From Dyella jiangningensis (GTDB lineage: Bacteria > Pseudomonadota > Gammaproteobacteria > Xanthomonadales > Rhodanobacteraceae), in assembly GCF_003264855.1 (NCBI RefSeq), contig NZ_NFZS01000001.1:930001-994000 (forward strand): DNA of 64,000 nt. Direction: 5' to 3'. How positions within the stretch are numbered: position 1 is the first letter of the stretch; each line of letters begins with the position of its first letter. This document shows positions 1 through 7,448 of the stretch, piece by piece. Both the position numbers and the translations under genes were made by a program. The notes under the pieces were generated by a model. That model did no database searches and was not told the DNA's origin. It saw nothing but the letters and a program-made list of their open reading frames with translations.

Positions 1-480
1 AGGTTGATTGATCCATCGACCTGCGCGGACGCGAAGGAACTCGCGCGCGCCAATGGCTTCACGCAGGCGTTGAGCCACTTCACGGGCGGCGTGAAGGCCA
101 GCTATTTCAGTACCGACCGCACGGTGAGCGCACAGGCGCTGTCGGCCTTTGGCGGTGCGGCGGACCACGTCGTGCCCCTGGCCGACAACCGCTATCTGTT
201 CGCGGCGTGTCCGTCGCGCGAATGCGGCGGCAGCGCCGCGGCGATCGTGGTCAACCAGTACGGCCAGATCGAAGGGCTGGGATTCTCGAGCTTTCACTGC
301 GAGACCGGCTGCGAAGACTATCGGCACGTGGACATCTACATGCGCAAGGACAGCCAGGACGACACCGTGGTCGCCGCGCTGAAGGCCTGGGCCACCAGCG
401 ACCGGTTGCGCCAGAGCGTCACGCGGCCCGAGGCGGACGAGGGCATCGACAAGCGTATGGACGTCCATTTGCTGCCTTGA
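1..480 (+). CDS. Partial secreted-type protein, possibly Ivy-like lysozyme inhibitor
   Basis: The reading frame is open from the first base, so the true start lies upstream of the window; an in-frame TTG at position 4 is not a convincing start. The visible 159 residues carry three cysteine pairs: CPSRECGG near residue 70, FHCETGC near residue 98, and a lone Cys near the start. The stretch around AACPSRECGG followed by a short beta-rich segment resembles the AC-x4-CG loop of the Ivy family of periplasmic lysozyme inhibitors. That resemblance is by eye only and is weak. Function otherwise unknown. Confidence 0.6.
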   Translation, partial: RLIDPSTCADAKELARANGFTQALSHFTGGVKASYFSTDRTVSAQALSAFGGAADHVVPLADNRYLFAACPSRECGGSAAAIVVNQYGQIEGLGFSSFHCETGCEDYRHVDIYMRKDSQDDTVVAALKAWATSDRLRQSVTRPEADEGIDKRMDVHLLP

Positions 481-529
481 AGAAAACGCGGAGCCGGCGA
501 GGCATTCACCTCGTCGGCCTCGCCGCGCA

Positions 530-772
530 TCAGGCGGCGAGGCGCAGCGCGACGTACGGCAGGATGAACAGCAGCCAGGTCGCGACCTTGTAGCCGGCCA
601 TGCCCGCATAGTGGATGCCGTCGAAGGTTTCTTCGGACAGATGGAACCATCGGCTGTGCATGGCGTACATGCGGTCGTGCATGCTTCGGAACAGCGCGAA
701 CCACACGCTGACGAACAGCAGGTTCAGGATCGCCGACCAGCCAAGCGCGGCGCGCAGCAATTCGAGGCTCAT
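530..772 (-). CDS. DUF6868 family small membrane protein
   Basis: An 80-residue protein with two hydrophobic segments, about residues 10-28 and 58-78, separated by a polar stretch holding HDRMYAMHSRWFHLSEE and the GIHYAGMA motif. This length and pattern match the small inner-membrane family DUF6868, whose function is unknown. It stands alone on the minus strand, 32 bases from the stop of the downstream alcohol dehydrogenase gene, and may be read through from it. Confidence 0.7.
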   Translation of the reverse strand: MSLELLRAALGWSAILNLLFVSVWFALFRSMHDRMYAMHSRWFHLSEETFDGIHYAGMAGYKVATWLLFILPYVALRLAA

Positions 773-804
773 GGTTCTGCCTTCGCGGTAGGATGCGCGC
801 GAGC

Positions 805-1824
805 TTAGCTCGCCTTCGCCTCCAGCACGATGCGGTAGCGCGCCTTGCCGTCGGCAAGATGCTTGAGTGCCTCGTTCACCTGGTCCATCGGGAACATTTC
901 CACCTGCGGGCGGATGTCGTGGCGTGTGGCGAAATCCAGCAGCGTGGCGATGTCGACCGGCGAACCCGTAGGCGAGCTCGATACTTCGCGCTCGCCCATC
1001 ATCAGCGTGAACACGGGAATGGGGATCGGCTCGAGCACGGCGCCGACCACATGCATGCGGCCAAGCGGCGCCAGCGTGGAGAGCAGGGCGTTCCAGTCCA
1101 GCGGCACGTTGACGGTCACCAGCAGCAGGTCCAGCGAACCGGCGATCGCCTTGATGGCATCGGCATCCCGACTGGACACCACGTGGTGGGCACCGAAGGA
1201 GCGTGCCTCATCCGCCTTGGACGGGTTGGAAGTGAACGCCGTGACCTCGCAACCCCAGGCCCGTGCGAACTTCACGGCCATGTGGCCCAACCCGCCGATG
1301 CCGACCACGCCCACGCGTGCGTTGGGCGTGATGCGGTAGGCCAGGAACGGCTTGAGGACGGTGATGCCGCCGCACAGCAGCGGTCCGGCGCTGGCCAGGT
1401 GGATGCCCTCCGGCAACGGGATCGCCCATGCCCAATGCGAACGCACCTTGTCGGCGAAGCCGCCCTGATGACCGCCGCCGATGGTGGCGACCGAGCTGGG
1501 ACACAGGTTCTGATGGCCCGACAGGCATGGATGGCAGTGCATGCAACTGCTGGCGGTCCAGCCGATGCCGACCCGCTGCCCCACCGACAGTCCCTTGGCG
1601 TATTCACCCAAGGCCGTCACGCGGCCGATGACTTCATGCCCCGGAACGAACGGAAAGCGCGCCATGCCCCATTCGTTGTTGATCATCGAAAGATCGGAGT
1701 GGCAGATGCCGCAGTAGTCGACCGCGACTTCCACTTCTTCCGCACCGAGCGGCCCCAGGTCGAACTGTTCGAGGACCAGCGGCTTGCCTGCCTCGCGCGC
1801 CGACCAACCGTGCATCTGCGACAT
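805..1824 (-). CDS. Zinc-dependent NAD(P) alcohol dehydrogenase (YahK/AdhC-like)
   Basis: A 339-residue medium-chain dehydrogenase that should interconvert aldehydes and alcohols with NAD(P)H in the cytoplasm. The catalytic zinc site is visible as CGICHSD (about residue 38) and GHE (about residue 63). The structural zinc cluster appears as CMHCHPCLSGHQNLC near residue 95. The nucleotide-binding loop is GIGGLGHMAVK near residue 175. I chose the start at 1824 (MSQMHGW) because GGAG lies just upstream; a longer form from 1860 adds 12 unsupported residues. The gene is divergent from the aldo/keto reductase gene, so the two may share a 143-base control region. Confidence 0.88.
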   Translation of the reverse strand: MSQMHGWSAREAGKPLVLEQFDLGPLGAEEVEVAVDYCGICHSDLSMINNEWGMARFPFVPGHEVIGRVTALGEYAKGLSVGQRVGIGWTASSCMHCHPCLSGHQNLCPSSVATIGGGHQGGFADKVRSHWAWAIPLPEGIHLASAGPLLCGGITVLKPFLAYRITPNARVGVVGIGGLGHMAVKFARAWGCEVTAFTSNPSKADEARSFGAHHVVSSRDADAIKAIAGSLDLLLVTVNVPLDWNALLSTLAPLGRMHVVGAVLEPIPIPVFTLMMGEREVSSSPTGSPVDIATLLDFATRHDIRPQVEMFPMDQVNEALKHLADGKARYRIVLEAKAS

Positions 1825-1967
1825 GGCTTCGCTCCGATCGAAAGAAATGGACGATAACACTCAAGGCTAGACCCTGTGCCGTCGGCGCCACGTATAGGCG
1901 GCAGTGATGGACGCAGCGGGCGTGCTCTTGGCATGCTGCCCTATCCCCTTTCCACCGGAGCGACCCC

Positions 1968-2936
1968 ATGCACTATCGACGTCTCGGAAAATCCGGCCTG
2001 CAACTGTCCGCGTTGTCGTTCGGCGCGTGGGTCACGTTCGGCAGGCAGGTGGGGCGCTCGCTGGCGCGCGATCTGCTGGCGATGGCGCATGACCATGGCG
2101 TGAATTTCTTCGATAACGCCGAAACCTACAACCACGGCGTGGCCGAAACGCTGATGGGCGACGTGTTGGCCGACCTTCGTTTCCCACGCGACAGCTATTG
2201 CGTGTCGAGCAAGGTGTATTTCGGCTCCGCGGAAAACCCGCTGCCGACGCAGCGCGGCCTGTCGCGCAAGCACGTGATCGAAGCCTGCCACCAGGCCTTG
2301 CAGCGCCTGCGCGTGGAACACCTGGACCTGTACTTCTGCCACCGTCCCGATCCGGATACGCCGATCGAGGAAACCGTCGGCGCGATGGACATGCTGGTGC
2401 GCCAGGGCAAGGTGCTGTACTGGGGCACCAGCGAATGGCCGGCGGATGCCATCGTCGAGGCGCACCGCATCGCGCGCGAGAACCACCTGTTCGCGCCGAC
2501 GATGGAACAGCCGCAGTACAACCTGTTGCATCGCGAGCGCGTCGAACAGGAATACGCACCGCTGTACGACGCATACGGCATGGGCACCACGATCTGGTCG
2601 CCGCTGGCCTCGGGCCTGCTCACCGGCAAATACAACGATGGCGTGCCGTCCGATACCCGCTTGTCGCAACCGGGCTACGAATGGCTGCGCGAGGCGATCC
2701 TGGAGCAGGGCGGCGATCGCATCGAGAAGGTGCGCCGCCTGGCGCCGATCGCGTCCGACCTCGGCGTATCGATGGCGCAGCTCGCCGTCGCGTGGTGCCT
2801 GGTGAATCCGCATGTCTCCACGGTGATGCTGGGTGCGAGCAAGCTGGAGCAGCTCGAACACAACCTCGCCGCACTCGACGTGCTGCCTCGACTGGATGCT
2901 GATGTGTTGAAACGGATCGAGCAGGCGTTGGCCTGA
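1968..2936 (+). CDS. Aldo/keto reductase, Kv-beta-like subfamily
   Basis: A 322-residue NADPH-dependent oxidoreductase of the aldo/keto reductase fold. Visible hallmarks are the N-terminal YRRLGKSGLQLSALSFG, the catalytic Asp-Tyr pair in FFDNAETYNHG (about residue 45), the lysine in SSKVYFG, and the His in LYFCHRPD (about residue 123). The FCHRPD and YWGTSEW patterns place it with bacterial relatives of the potassium-channel beta subunit. Length is normal. GGAG at 1956-1959 supports this ATG. Natural substrate cannot be told from sequence; with the divergent alcohol dehydrogenase it may serve aldehyde detoxification. Confidence 0.88.
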   Translation: MHYRRLGKSGLQLSALSFGAWVTFGRQVGRSLARDLLAMAHDHGVNFFDNAETYNHGVAETLMGDVLADLRFPRDSYCVSSKVYFGSAENPLPTQRGLSRKHVIEACHQALQRLRVEHLDLYFCHRPDPDTPIEETVGAMDMLVRQGKVLYWGTSEWPADAIVEAHRIARENHLFAPTMEQPQYNLLHRERVEQEYAPLYDAYGMGTTIWSPLASGLLTGKYNDGVPSDTRLSQPGYEWLREAILEQGGDRIEKVRRLAPIASDLGVSMAQLAVAWCLVNPHVSTVMLGASKLEQLEHNLAALDVLPRLDADVLKRIEQALA

Positions 2937-2953
2937 CGAATCCTCTCCCTCTC

Positions 2954-3035
2954 TGTAGGAGCGCACCCAGTGCGCGACCGCGGCCTTCGGCATCACCGCT
3001 CCGTCGGCTTATCGCGCACTGGGTGCGCTCCTACA
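2954..3035. repeat. Paired palindromic repeat (TGTAGGAGCGC family)
   Basis: A forward copy of TGTAGGAGCGCACCCAGTGC and an inverted copy (GCACTGGGTGCGCTCCTACA) face each other around a 26-base centre, so the RNA can fold into a long hairpin. It sits downstream of the aldo/keto reductase gene. The same family recurs at least ten times in this window, only between genes. Confidence 0.9.
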
Positions 3036-3130
3036 TTGCCTGTGTCACGCCCTCGCATTGCCATATATCGCCCGGCGCGTGCCGCTCCGTGTGGCCAAGA
3101 TGTCGGAACCCATCAAGGAACTCACCACGC

Positions 3131-4024
3131 ATGAAGCCCTCGCTCCGCAGCGCGCTCCTCGCCGCGCTCACGCTCGCGACCCTCTCCGCTTGGGCCGGTC
3201 AGCCGCCGGAATGGTCCCAGCCGCAGAAGCCGTTCCGCATCTACGGCAACACCTATTACGTGGGAACCCGCGGGCTCACCTCGATCCTCATCACATCACC
3301 GCAGGGGTTGGTGCTGATCGACGGCACGCTGCCGCAGAACGTGAAGCAGATCGAAGCGAACATCCAGGCGCTGGGTTTCCGCCTCACCGACGTGAAGGTG
3401 ATCCTCAACACGCACGCGCATTTCGACCATGCTGGCGGCATCGCCGAACTCGCGCGCGACACCGGCGCGCGTGTCGAAGCGAGCAGCGCAGGGGCGAAGG
3501 CGTTGATGCTCGGCGGCAAGGATCCGGCTGACCCGCAGTACGGCGAGGCGTCGCCGTACGCGCCGGTTCCCCACGTCGCCACCGTGCCCGATCTCGGCGT
3601 GGTGCAGGTGGGCGACGTGGCGATAACGGCGCACTACACGCCCGGTCACACGCCGGGCGCGACAACCTGGACCTGGCGATCATGCGAGGCCGGTCGCTGC
3701 ATGAACATGGTGTTTGCCGACAGCCTCGGCGCGTACGCGGCGGATGGCTATCGGTTCAGTGATCCGGCGCATCCCGAGCGCCTGGAAAACTATCGACGCA
3801 GCATCGAAACGATCGCGTCGCTGCCTTGCGACATCCTGCTGTCACCCCACCCGGACCAGAGCGATCTGCTCGAACGCGTGGCCAAGCGGGATGCCGGTAC
3901 CAAACCCGATCCGGTGGTCGACGGCCATGCCTGCCGTGCCTACGCGGAGGAGGGCCGGGCGAAGCTGGAGGCGCGGCTGGCCAAGGAAAAGGCCACCGCC
4001 GCGGGCGGCAAGGGCGGCCGCTGA
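3131..4024 (+). CDS. Subclass B3 metallo-beta-lactamase
   Basis: A 297-residue periplasmic zinc hydrolase expected to open beta-lactam rings, including carbapenems. It begins with a signal peptide (MKPSLRSALLAALTLATLSAWA). The zinc ligands of subclass B3 are all visible: HAHFDH gives H95, H97, D99 and H100, with H173 in PGHTPG and H240 in SPHPDQ. B3 enzymes lack the B1/B2 zinc-ligand cysteine, and that position here is not a Cys. The ATG at 3131 follows AAGGAA at 3115-3120. It is a single gene with no adjacent regulator or mobile element, so it looks like an intrinsic chromosomal enzyme. Clinical activity cannot be judged from sequence. Confidence 0.85.
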   Translation: MKPSLRSALLAALTLATLSAWAGQPPEWSQPQKPFRIYGNTYYVGTRGLTSILITSPQGLVLIDGTLPQNVKQIEANIQALGFRLTDVKVILNTHAHFDHAGGIAELARDTGARVEASSAGAKALMLGGKDPADPQYGEASPYAPVPHVATVPDLGVVQVGDVAITAHYTPGHTPGATTWTWRSCEAGRCMNMVFADSLGAYAADGYRFSDPAHPERLENYRRSIETIASLPCDILLSPHPDQSDLLERVAKRDAGTKPDPVVDGHACRAYAEEGRAKLEARLAKEKATAAGGKGGR

Positions 4025-4053
4025 ACAGGACGTCGCATCGCTGCATCAGCGGG

Positions 4054-4081
4054 TTGACAGTCAAATGAGAATTATTATCAT
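4054..4081 (+). promoter_or_regulatory. hemP promoter overlapped by a Fur box
   Basis: A -35 box TTGACA (4054-4059) and a -10 box TATCAT (4076-4081) are 16 bases apart. The 19 bases 4063-4081, AAATGAGAATTATTATCAT, closely resemble the Fur consensus GATAATGATAATCATTATC. Iron-loaded Fur bound here would cover the -10 box and shut off the gene when iron is plentiful. Confidence 0.8.
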
Positions 4082-4115
4082 CTGACCGTCACCCCACTGA
4101 CCGCGGAGCCTCACC

Positions 4116-4340
4116 ATGACGACCAGCGTCCTGTCCCTGCCGCACGGCGACGATGCCCCGGCGCGCTCGTTCCGCCTGCTCAGCCTCAAGGCGCCAGCGC
4201 CCGCGGCGGACACTGCCCTGACGCGTCGCGTGTCCAGCCAGGCGCTGCTCAACGGCGAGCGCGAGCTGGTGATCCAGCATCAGGGCAGCGAATACCACCT
4301 GCGCCTCACGCGCAACGACAAGCTGATCCTCACCAAGTAA
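4116..4340 (+). CDS. hemP: Hemin uptake protein HemP
   Basis: A 74-residue protein whose C-terminal half matches the HemP family: SQALLNGERELVIQH, then a G-x-x-Y-x-LR-x-T segment ending in KLILTK, the family's diagnostic tail. HemP is a small cytoplasmic protein required for heme or iron uptake, in some species as an activator of heme-receptor transcription. The Fur box immediately upstream fits this. The N-terminal 35 residues are variable and Ala/Pro rich. No heme receptor gene is in the window. Confidence 0.88.
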   Translation: MTTSVLSLPHGDDAPARSFRLLSLKAPAPAADTALTRRVSSQALLNGERELVIQHQGSEYHLRLTRNDKLILTK

Positions 4341-4477
4341 GCGGATCTCCCCAGGACAGCCGCAAGGGCATGGATGCCCCTTCTTCCCGTTCCGGCACTG
4401 CGCCGGATACCACCAGGCCTATCGCCACGCCGTTCCCGCGGAACGCCAGCCGGGTCGCTCCCACCAGGAGATTGACG

Positions 4478-5062
4478 ATGTTCGGTTGGCTCGCGCATGC
4501 CTTTGCCTCGCTGCGCCCTTCATGCGACGCGGCGAGTTGGTCCATCAGCCGTTGCAGGGTGCCGATCGCGGGCACCGAACTGGCGCAACGCCTGCCGATG
4601 CTCGGCAGCGTGCTCTACCTGCCGGCCCGTTGCGTGGTGCAGGAACCCTGGCCCGTGCCCGCGGGCTGGCTGGCCGCGCGCTGCGAACTCGCGCCGGTGC
4701 TGCGCAGCGACGCGCTGATCGTGTCGAGCATGATCGGCGCGGACGGCCCGCGCGAATGGATCGATTGCGTGGACGGGCAAGGCCGCTTCTGCGCGCGCGT
4801 GCACCTGCTGCCCGACACCGACTACCTCGCCTGGGACGCCCTGCTTGCGGGAAGCCAGCCCTTGCCCGCCACGCCGCTGTGTCCGGACCAGATGGCGTGC
4901 CGTGCAGCAAGCGCCGAGCTGGTGTGTTTCCGCACGCGCCGCCTCGGCCAACTCGACCTGCTGGAAACCCTGCGGCTCGGCCATCTGTCGGCGCTGGGCC
5001 GGCACATCGCCCATGAGGCCGCGCGCACGGCGGCGGTGGAGCTGGAGCCCGCGCGCGGTTGA
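4478..5062 (+). CDS. Unknown protein encoded downstream of hemP
   Basis: A 194-residue protein that I do not recognise. AGGAG at 4466-4470 places the start at 4478 (MFGWLAHAFASLRP); the frame is open further upstream without support. It is rich in Trp, Cys and Leu, with no signal peptide or membrane span. It contains the hydrophilic patch GADGPREWIDCVDGQGRF near residue 92 and a basic C-terminal helix. Lying 137 bases after hemP on the same strand, it is probably co-transcribed from the Fur-controlled promoter and may act in heme or iron use. That role is inferred only from position. Confidence 0.65.
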   Translation: MFGWLAHAFASLRPSCDAASWSISRCRVPIAGTELAQRLPMLGSVLYLPARCVVQEPWPVPAGWLAARCELAPVLRSDALIVSSMIGADGPREWIDCVDGQGRFCARVHLLPDTDYLAWDALLAGSQPLPATPLCPDQMACRAASAELVCFRTRRLGQLDLLETLRLGHLSALGRHIAHEAARTAAVELEPARG

Positions 5063-5077
5063 GAACGACTGCCGGAT

Positions 5078-5123
5078 CGTCCGCGGACGCTTGTCCGTCT
5101 GTCCGTGCCGGTGTCCGCGGACA
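5078..5123. promoter_or_regulatory. Candidate enhancer palindromes for a sigma-54 activator
   Basis: Two perfect 12-base palindromes, CGTCCGCGGACG (5078-5089) and TGTCCGCGGACA (5112-5123), have centres 34 bases apart, about three helical turns. Half-sites TGTCCG also occur at 5092, 5100 and 5126. They lie 67-112 bases upstream of the sigma-54 promoter, the usual place for NtrC-type activator sites. Identity of the binding protein is inferred; the response regulator gene at 19940 is the natural candidate. Confidence 0.65.
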
Positions 5124-5189
5124 ACTGTCCGCGCCGAGGCGACTCTGCTAAGTCGCTGAAAGTAAGCGATTAAATCATCGATTCCCGGT

Positions 5190-5205
5190 TGGCACGCCGC
5201 TTGCT
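5190..5205 (+). promoter_or_regulatory. Sigma-54 (-24/-12) promoter of the exporter operon
   Basis: TGGCAC-N5-TTGCT matches the RpoN consensus exactly, with GG at 5191-5192 and GC at 5203-5204 separated by the required 10 bases. Transcription should begin about 12 bases past the GC, leaving a leader of roughly 35 bases before the adaptor ATG at 5251. A further TGTCCGCGG half-palindrome (5228-5236) lies in that leader. Confidence 0.82.
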
Positions 5206-5250
5206 GACAGGGAACCAGGGGCCGCATTGTCCGCGGCCAGGGACACATCG

Positions 5251-6522
5251 ATGATTCGTGACACCTCCGCGCAAGACCGGCTGGTCGAAGTCAAACCCAA
5301 TCGCAAGCGCCGCGTGGTGCTGATCGGCGCCGGCGTCGCCGTACTGGCGCTGCTGGCGATCTTCGGCCCGCGCATCGGCCGCCTGTTTTCAGCGGACGCA
5401 TCCGTCAGCGCCTCGCGCCTTGCCTTCGCCACCGTGACGCGCGGCCCGTTCGTGCGCGACATCGCCGCCGAGGGCAAGGTGGTCGCCGCGGTGAGCCCGA
5501 CGATGTATGCCACCTACGGCGGCGCGGTCACGCTGAAGGTGCATGCCGGCGACGCGGTGAAGAAGGGCCAGGTGCTCGCCGTGATCGACAGCCCGGAGCT
5601 CACCAACAAGCTCGCGCAGGAACAGAGCGCCGCCGATGCGATGCAGGTGGACTACCTGCGCGCGCAGATCGATGCCCGCAAGACCCGCGGTGAACTGCAG
5701 AAGGCCTACGACAGCGCGCAGATCGACGAGCAGGGCGCGCAGCGCGACCTCACGCGCTACCAGAAGGCTTTCGCCCAGGGCGCCGTGCCGAGCATGAACG
5801 TGGACAAGGCCAAGGACGAGCTGGAGAAGTCGCGCATCACGCTGGCCCACGCCAAGGCCGACCTCGCCACCAATACCGACAGCCTCAACTTCGACATCCA
5901 GTCCAAGAAGCTCGCGCACGATCGCCAGCTGCTGCTGGTGAAGGACCTGCAGCGCCAAGTGGACGACCTCAATGTGAAGTCGCCGGTGGATGGCCAGGTC
6001 GGCCAGCTCTTCATCGCCGAGCGCGCCACGGTTGCCAAGGACGCACAGCTGCTCAGCGTCATTGACCTGAGCGCGCTGGAAGTGGAAATGAAGGTGCCGG
6101 AAAGCTTCGCGCGTGACCTGGGCATCGGCATGGCCGGCGAGATCAGCGGCAACGGCAGCGTGTGGAAGGGCCTGGTCAGCGCCATCTCGCCCGAAGTGGT
6201 GAACGGTGAAGTCGCCGCCCGCCTGCGCTTTGAGGGCACCACGCCCAAGCAGCTGCGCCAGAACCAGCGCCTGTCCGTGCGCATCCTGCTCGACAAGCGC
6301 GACAACGTGCTCACCGTGCAGCGCGGTTCGTTCGTCGACGAGTCCGGCGGCAGCTACGCCTACATCGTGCGCGACGGCGTCGCCGAAAAGCATCCGATCC
6401 GCGTCGGCACCAGCAGCATCGACAAGGTGGAGATCCTCGATGGCCTGAAGGAAGGCGACAACATCGTGATCTCCGGTACCGACAGCTTCAAGGGCGCCCA
6501 GCGCGTCGCCATCAGCAACTGA
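5251..6522 (+). CDS. HlyD/MacA-type periplasmic adaptor subunit of an ABC exporter
   Basis: A 423-residue membrane-fusion protein that would bridge inner-membrane permeases to the outer envelope. One N-terminal membrane helix (about residues 20-38) is followed by a lipoyl-like half motif VTLKVHAGDAVKKGQVLAVID near residue 92. A long charged coiled-coil hairpin covers about 115-245, then the second lipoyl half and beta-barrel domains. Start: ATG 5251 after AGGGA; a TTG at 5227 is also in frame. It is the first gene of the sigma-54 operon and is followed by the ATPase and eight permeases. No outer-membrane channel gene is present, so it may borrow a TolC-like partner. Confidence 0.88.
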   Translation: MIRDTSAQDRLVEVKPNRKRRVVLIGAGVAVLALLAIFGPRIGRLFSADASVSASRLAFATVTRGPFVRDIAAEGKVVAAVSPTMYATYGGAVTLKVHAGDAVKKGQVLAVIDSPELTNKLAQEQSAADAMQVDYLRAQIDARKTRGELQKAYDSAQIDEQGAQRDLTRYQKAFAQGAVPSMNVDKAKDELEKSRITLAHAKADLATNTDSLNFDIQSKKLAHDRQLLLVKDLQRQVDDLNVKSPVDGQVGQLFIAERATVAKDAQLLSVIDLSALEVEMKVPESFARDLGIGMAGEISGNGSVWKGLVSAISPEVVNGEVAARLRFEGTTPKQLRQNQRLSVRILLDKRDNVLTVQRGSFVDESGGSYAYIVRDGVAEKHPIRVGTSSIDKVEILDGLKEGDNIVISGTDSFKGAQRVAISN

Positions 6523-6533
6523 CGTGTTTTTCC

Positions 6534-6640
6534 TTCTCCCGCCGGGAGAAGGTGCCCGAAGGGCGGATGAGGGTACGGGGCTTGCGAATAGCGGCGGACC
6601 CGAACCCTCACCCCAACCCCTCTCCCGATGGGAGAGGGGC
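6534..6640. repeat. Intergenic hairpin repeats (CCCTCTCCC family)
   Basis: Two hairpins occupy the gap between adaptor and ATPase genes: TTCTCCCGCCGGGAGAA (6534-6550) and CCCCTCTCCCGATGGGAGAG (from 6616). The text ACCCTCACCCCAACCCCTCT between them is a second dispersed repeat family, also seen at 19707-19850 and 63580-63675. Inside an operon such elements may affect mRNA stability or ratios of products. Confidence 0.75.
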
Positions 6641-6670
6641 TTAAGAGATGCCACCACTGAGGAAGAACCC

Positions 6671-7393
6671 ATGCTCAAGATGACCCACCTGTCCAAGGTC
6701 TACCGCACCGAAGTGGTGGAGACCTATGCGTTGCGCGATTTCAACATCAACGTGAACGAAGGCGAGTTCGTGGCCGTGACCGGACCGTCCGGCTCGGGCA
6801 AGACCACCTTCCTCACCATTGCCGGCCTGCTCGAAACCTTCACTGGCGGCCAGTACCACCTCGATGGCGTGGAGGTGAGCAACCTCAACGACAACGAGCG
6901 CTCGAAGATCCGCAACGAGAAGATCGGCTTCATCTTCCAGGCGTTCAACCTGATCCCCGACCTCAACGTCTACGACAACGTCGAAGTGCCGCTGCGCTAT
7001 CGCGGCATGAAGGGCCCGGAGCGCAAGGACCGCATCATGAACGCGCTGGAGCGCGTCGGCCTGGCGTCGCGCGCCAAGCACTACCCGGCCGAGCTGTCGG
7101 GCGGCCAGCAGCAGCGCGTGGCGATCGCGCGCGCGCTGGCCGGCTCGCCGCGCCTGCTGCTGGCGGACGAACCGACCGGCAACCTGGACACGCAGATGGC
7201 CCGCGGCGTGATGGAGCTGCTGGAGGAGATCCATCGCGAAGGCGCCACCATCGTGATGGTGACGCACGATCCGGAACTCGCCGCACGCGCCCAGCGCAAC
7301 GTGCACATCATCGATGGCCAGGTGGTCGATCTGGCGGAAGACCCGCGCTTCCACCACGCGGTGCATTCGGCGCGCGCCAACTCGCCGGCCTGA
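6671..7393 (+). CDS. ABC exporter ATPase (MacB/LolD-type)
   Basis: A 240-residue nucleotide-binding subunit that powers the neighbouring permeases. Walker A is GPSGSGKTT (about residue 38), the Q-loop is [10 protein letters not shown], the ABC signature is LSGGQQQR (about 142), Walker B is [12 protein letters not shown] (about 162), and the H-loop is MVTHDP. This is the MacB/LolD subclass that drives mechanotransmission rather than classical transport. The ATG at 6671 follows GAGGAAG; the frame runs open further upstream through repeat sequence, which I reject. It is the only ATPase in a locus with eight permeases. Confidence 0.93.
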   Translation: MLKMTHLSKVYRTEVVETYALRDFNINVNEGEFVAVTGPSGSGKTTFLTIAGLLETFTGGQYHLDGVEVSNLNDNERSKIRNEKIGFIFQAFNLIPDLNVYDNVEVPLRYRGMKGPERKDRIMNALERVGLASRAKHYPAELSGGQQQRVAIARALAGSPRLLLADEPTGNLDTQMARGVMELLEEIHREGATIVMVTHDPELAARAQRNVHIIDGQVVDLAEDPRFHHAVHSARANSPA

Positions 7394-7404
7394 TCCCAAC
7401 GCCA

Positions 7405-7426
7405 GCCTCCCGCGCGAGCGGGAGGC
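7405..7426 (+). other. Intercistronic hairpin between ATPase and permeases
   Basis: A perfect 9-bp stem GCCTCCCGC/GCGGGAGGC closes a GCGA tetraloop (GNRA type). No run of T follows, so it is not a normal terminator. It could protect the upstream mRNA from 3' decay or adjust how much permease is made relative to ATPase. Confidence 0.6.
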
Positions 7427-7448
7427 GTTAGCCCCCTGAAGGACGCCC

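Noticed and set aside
5191-5250. A sigma-70 promoter for the exporter operon
   Set aside because: No convincing -35/-10 pair is present in the leader, while the sigma-54 match is exact.
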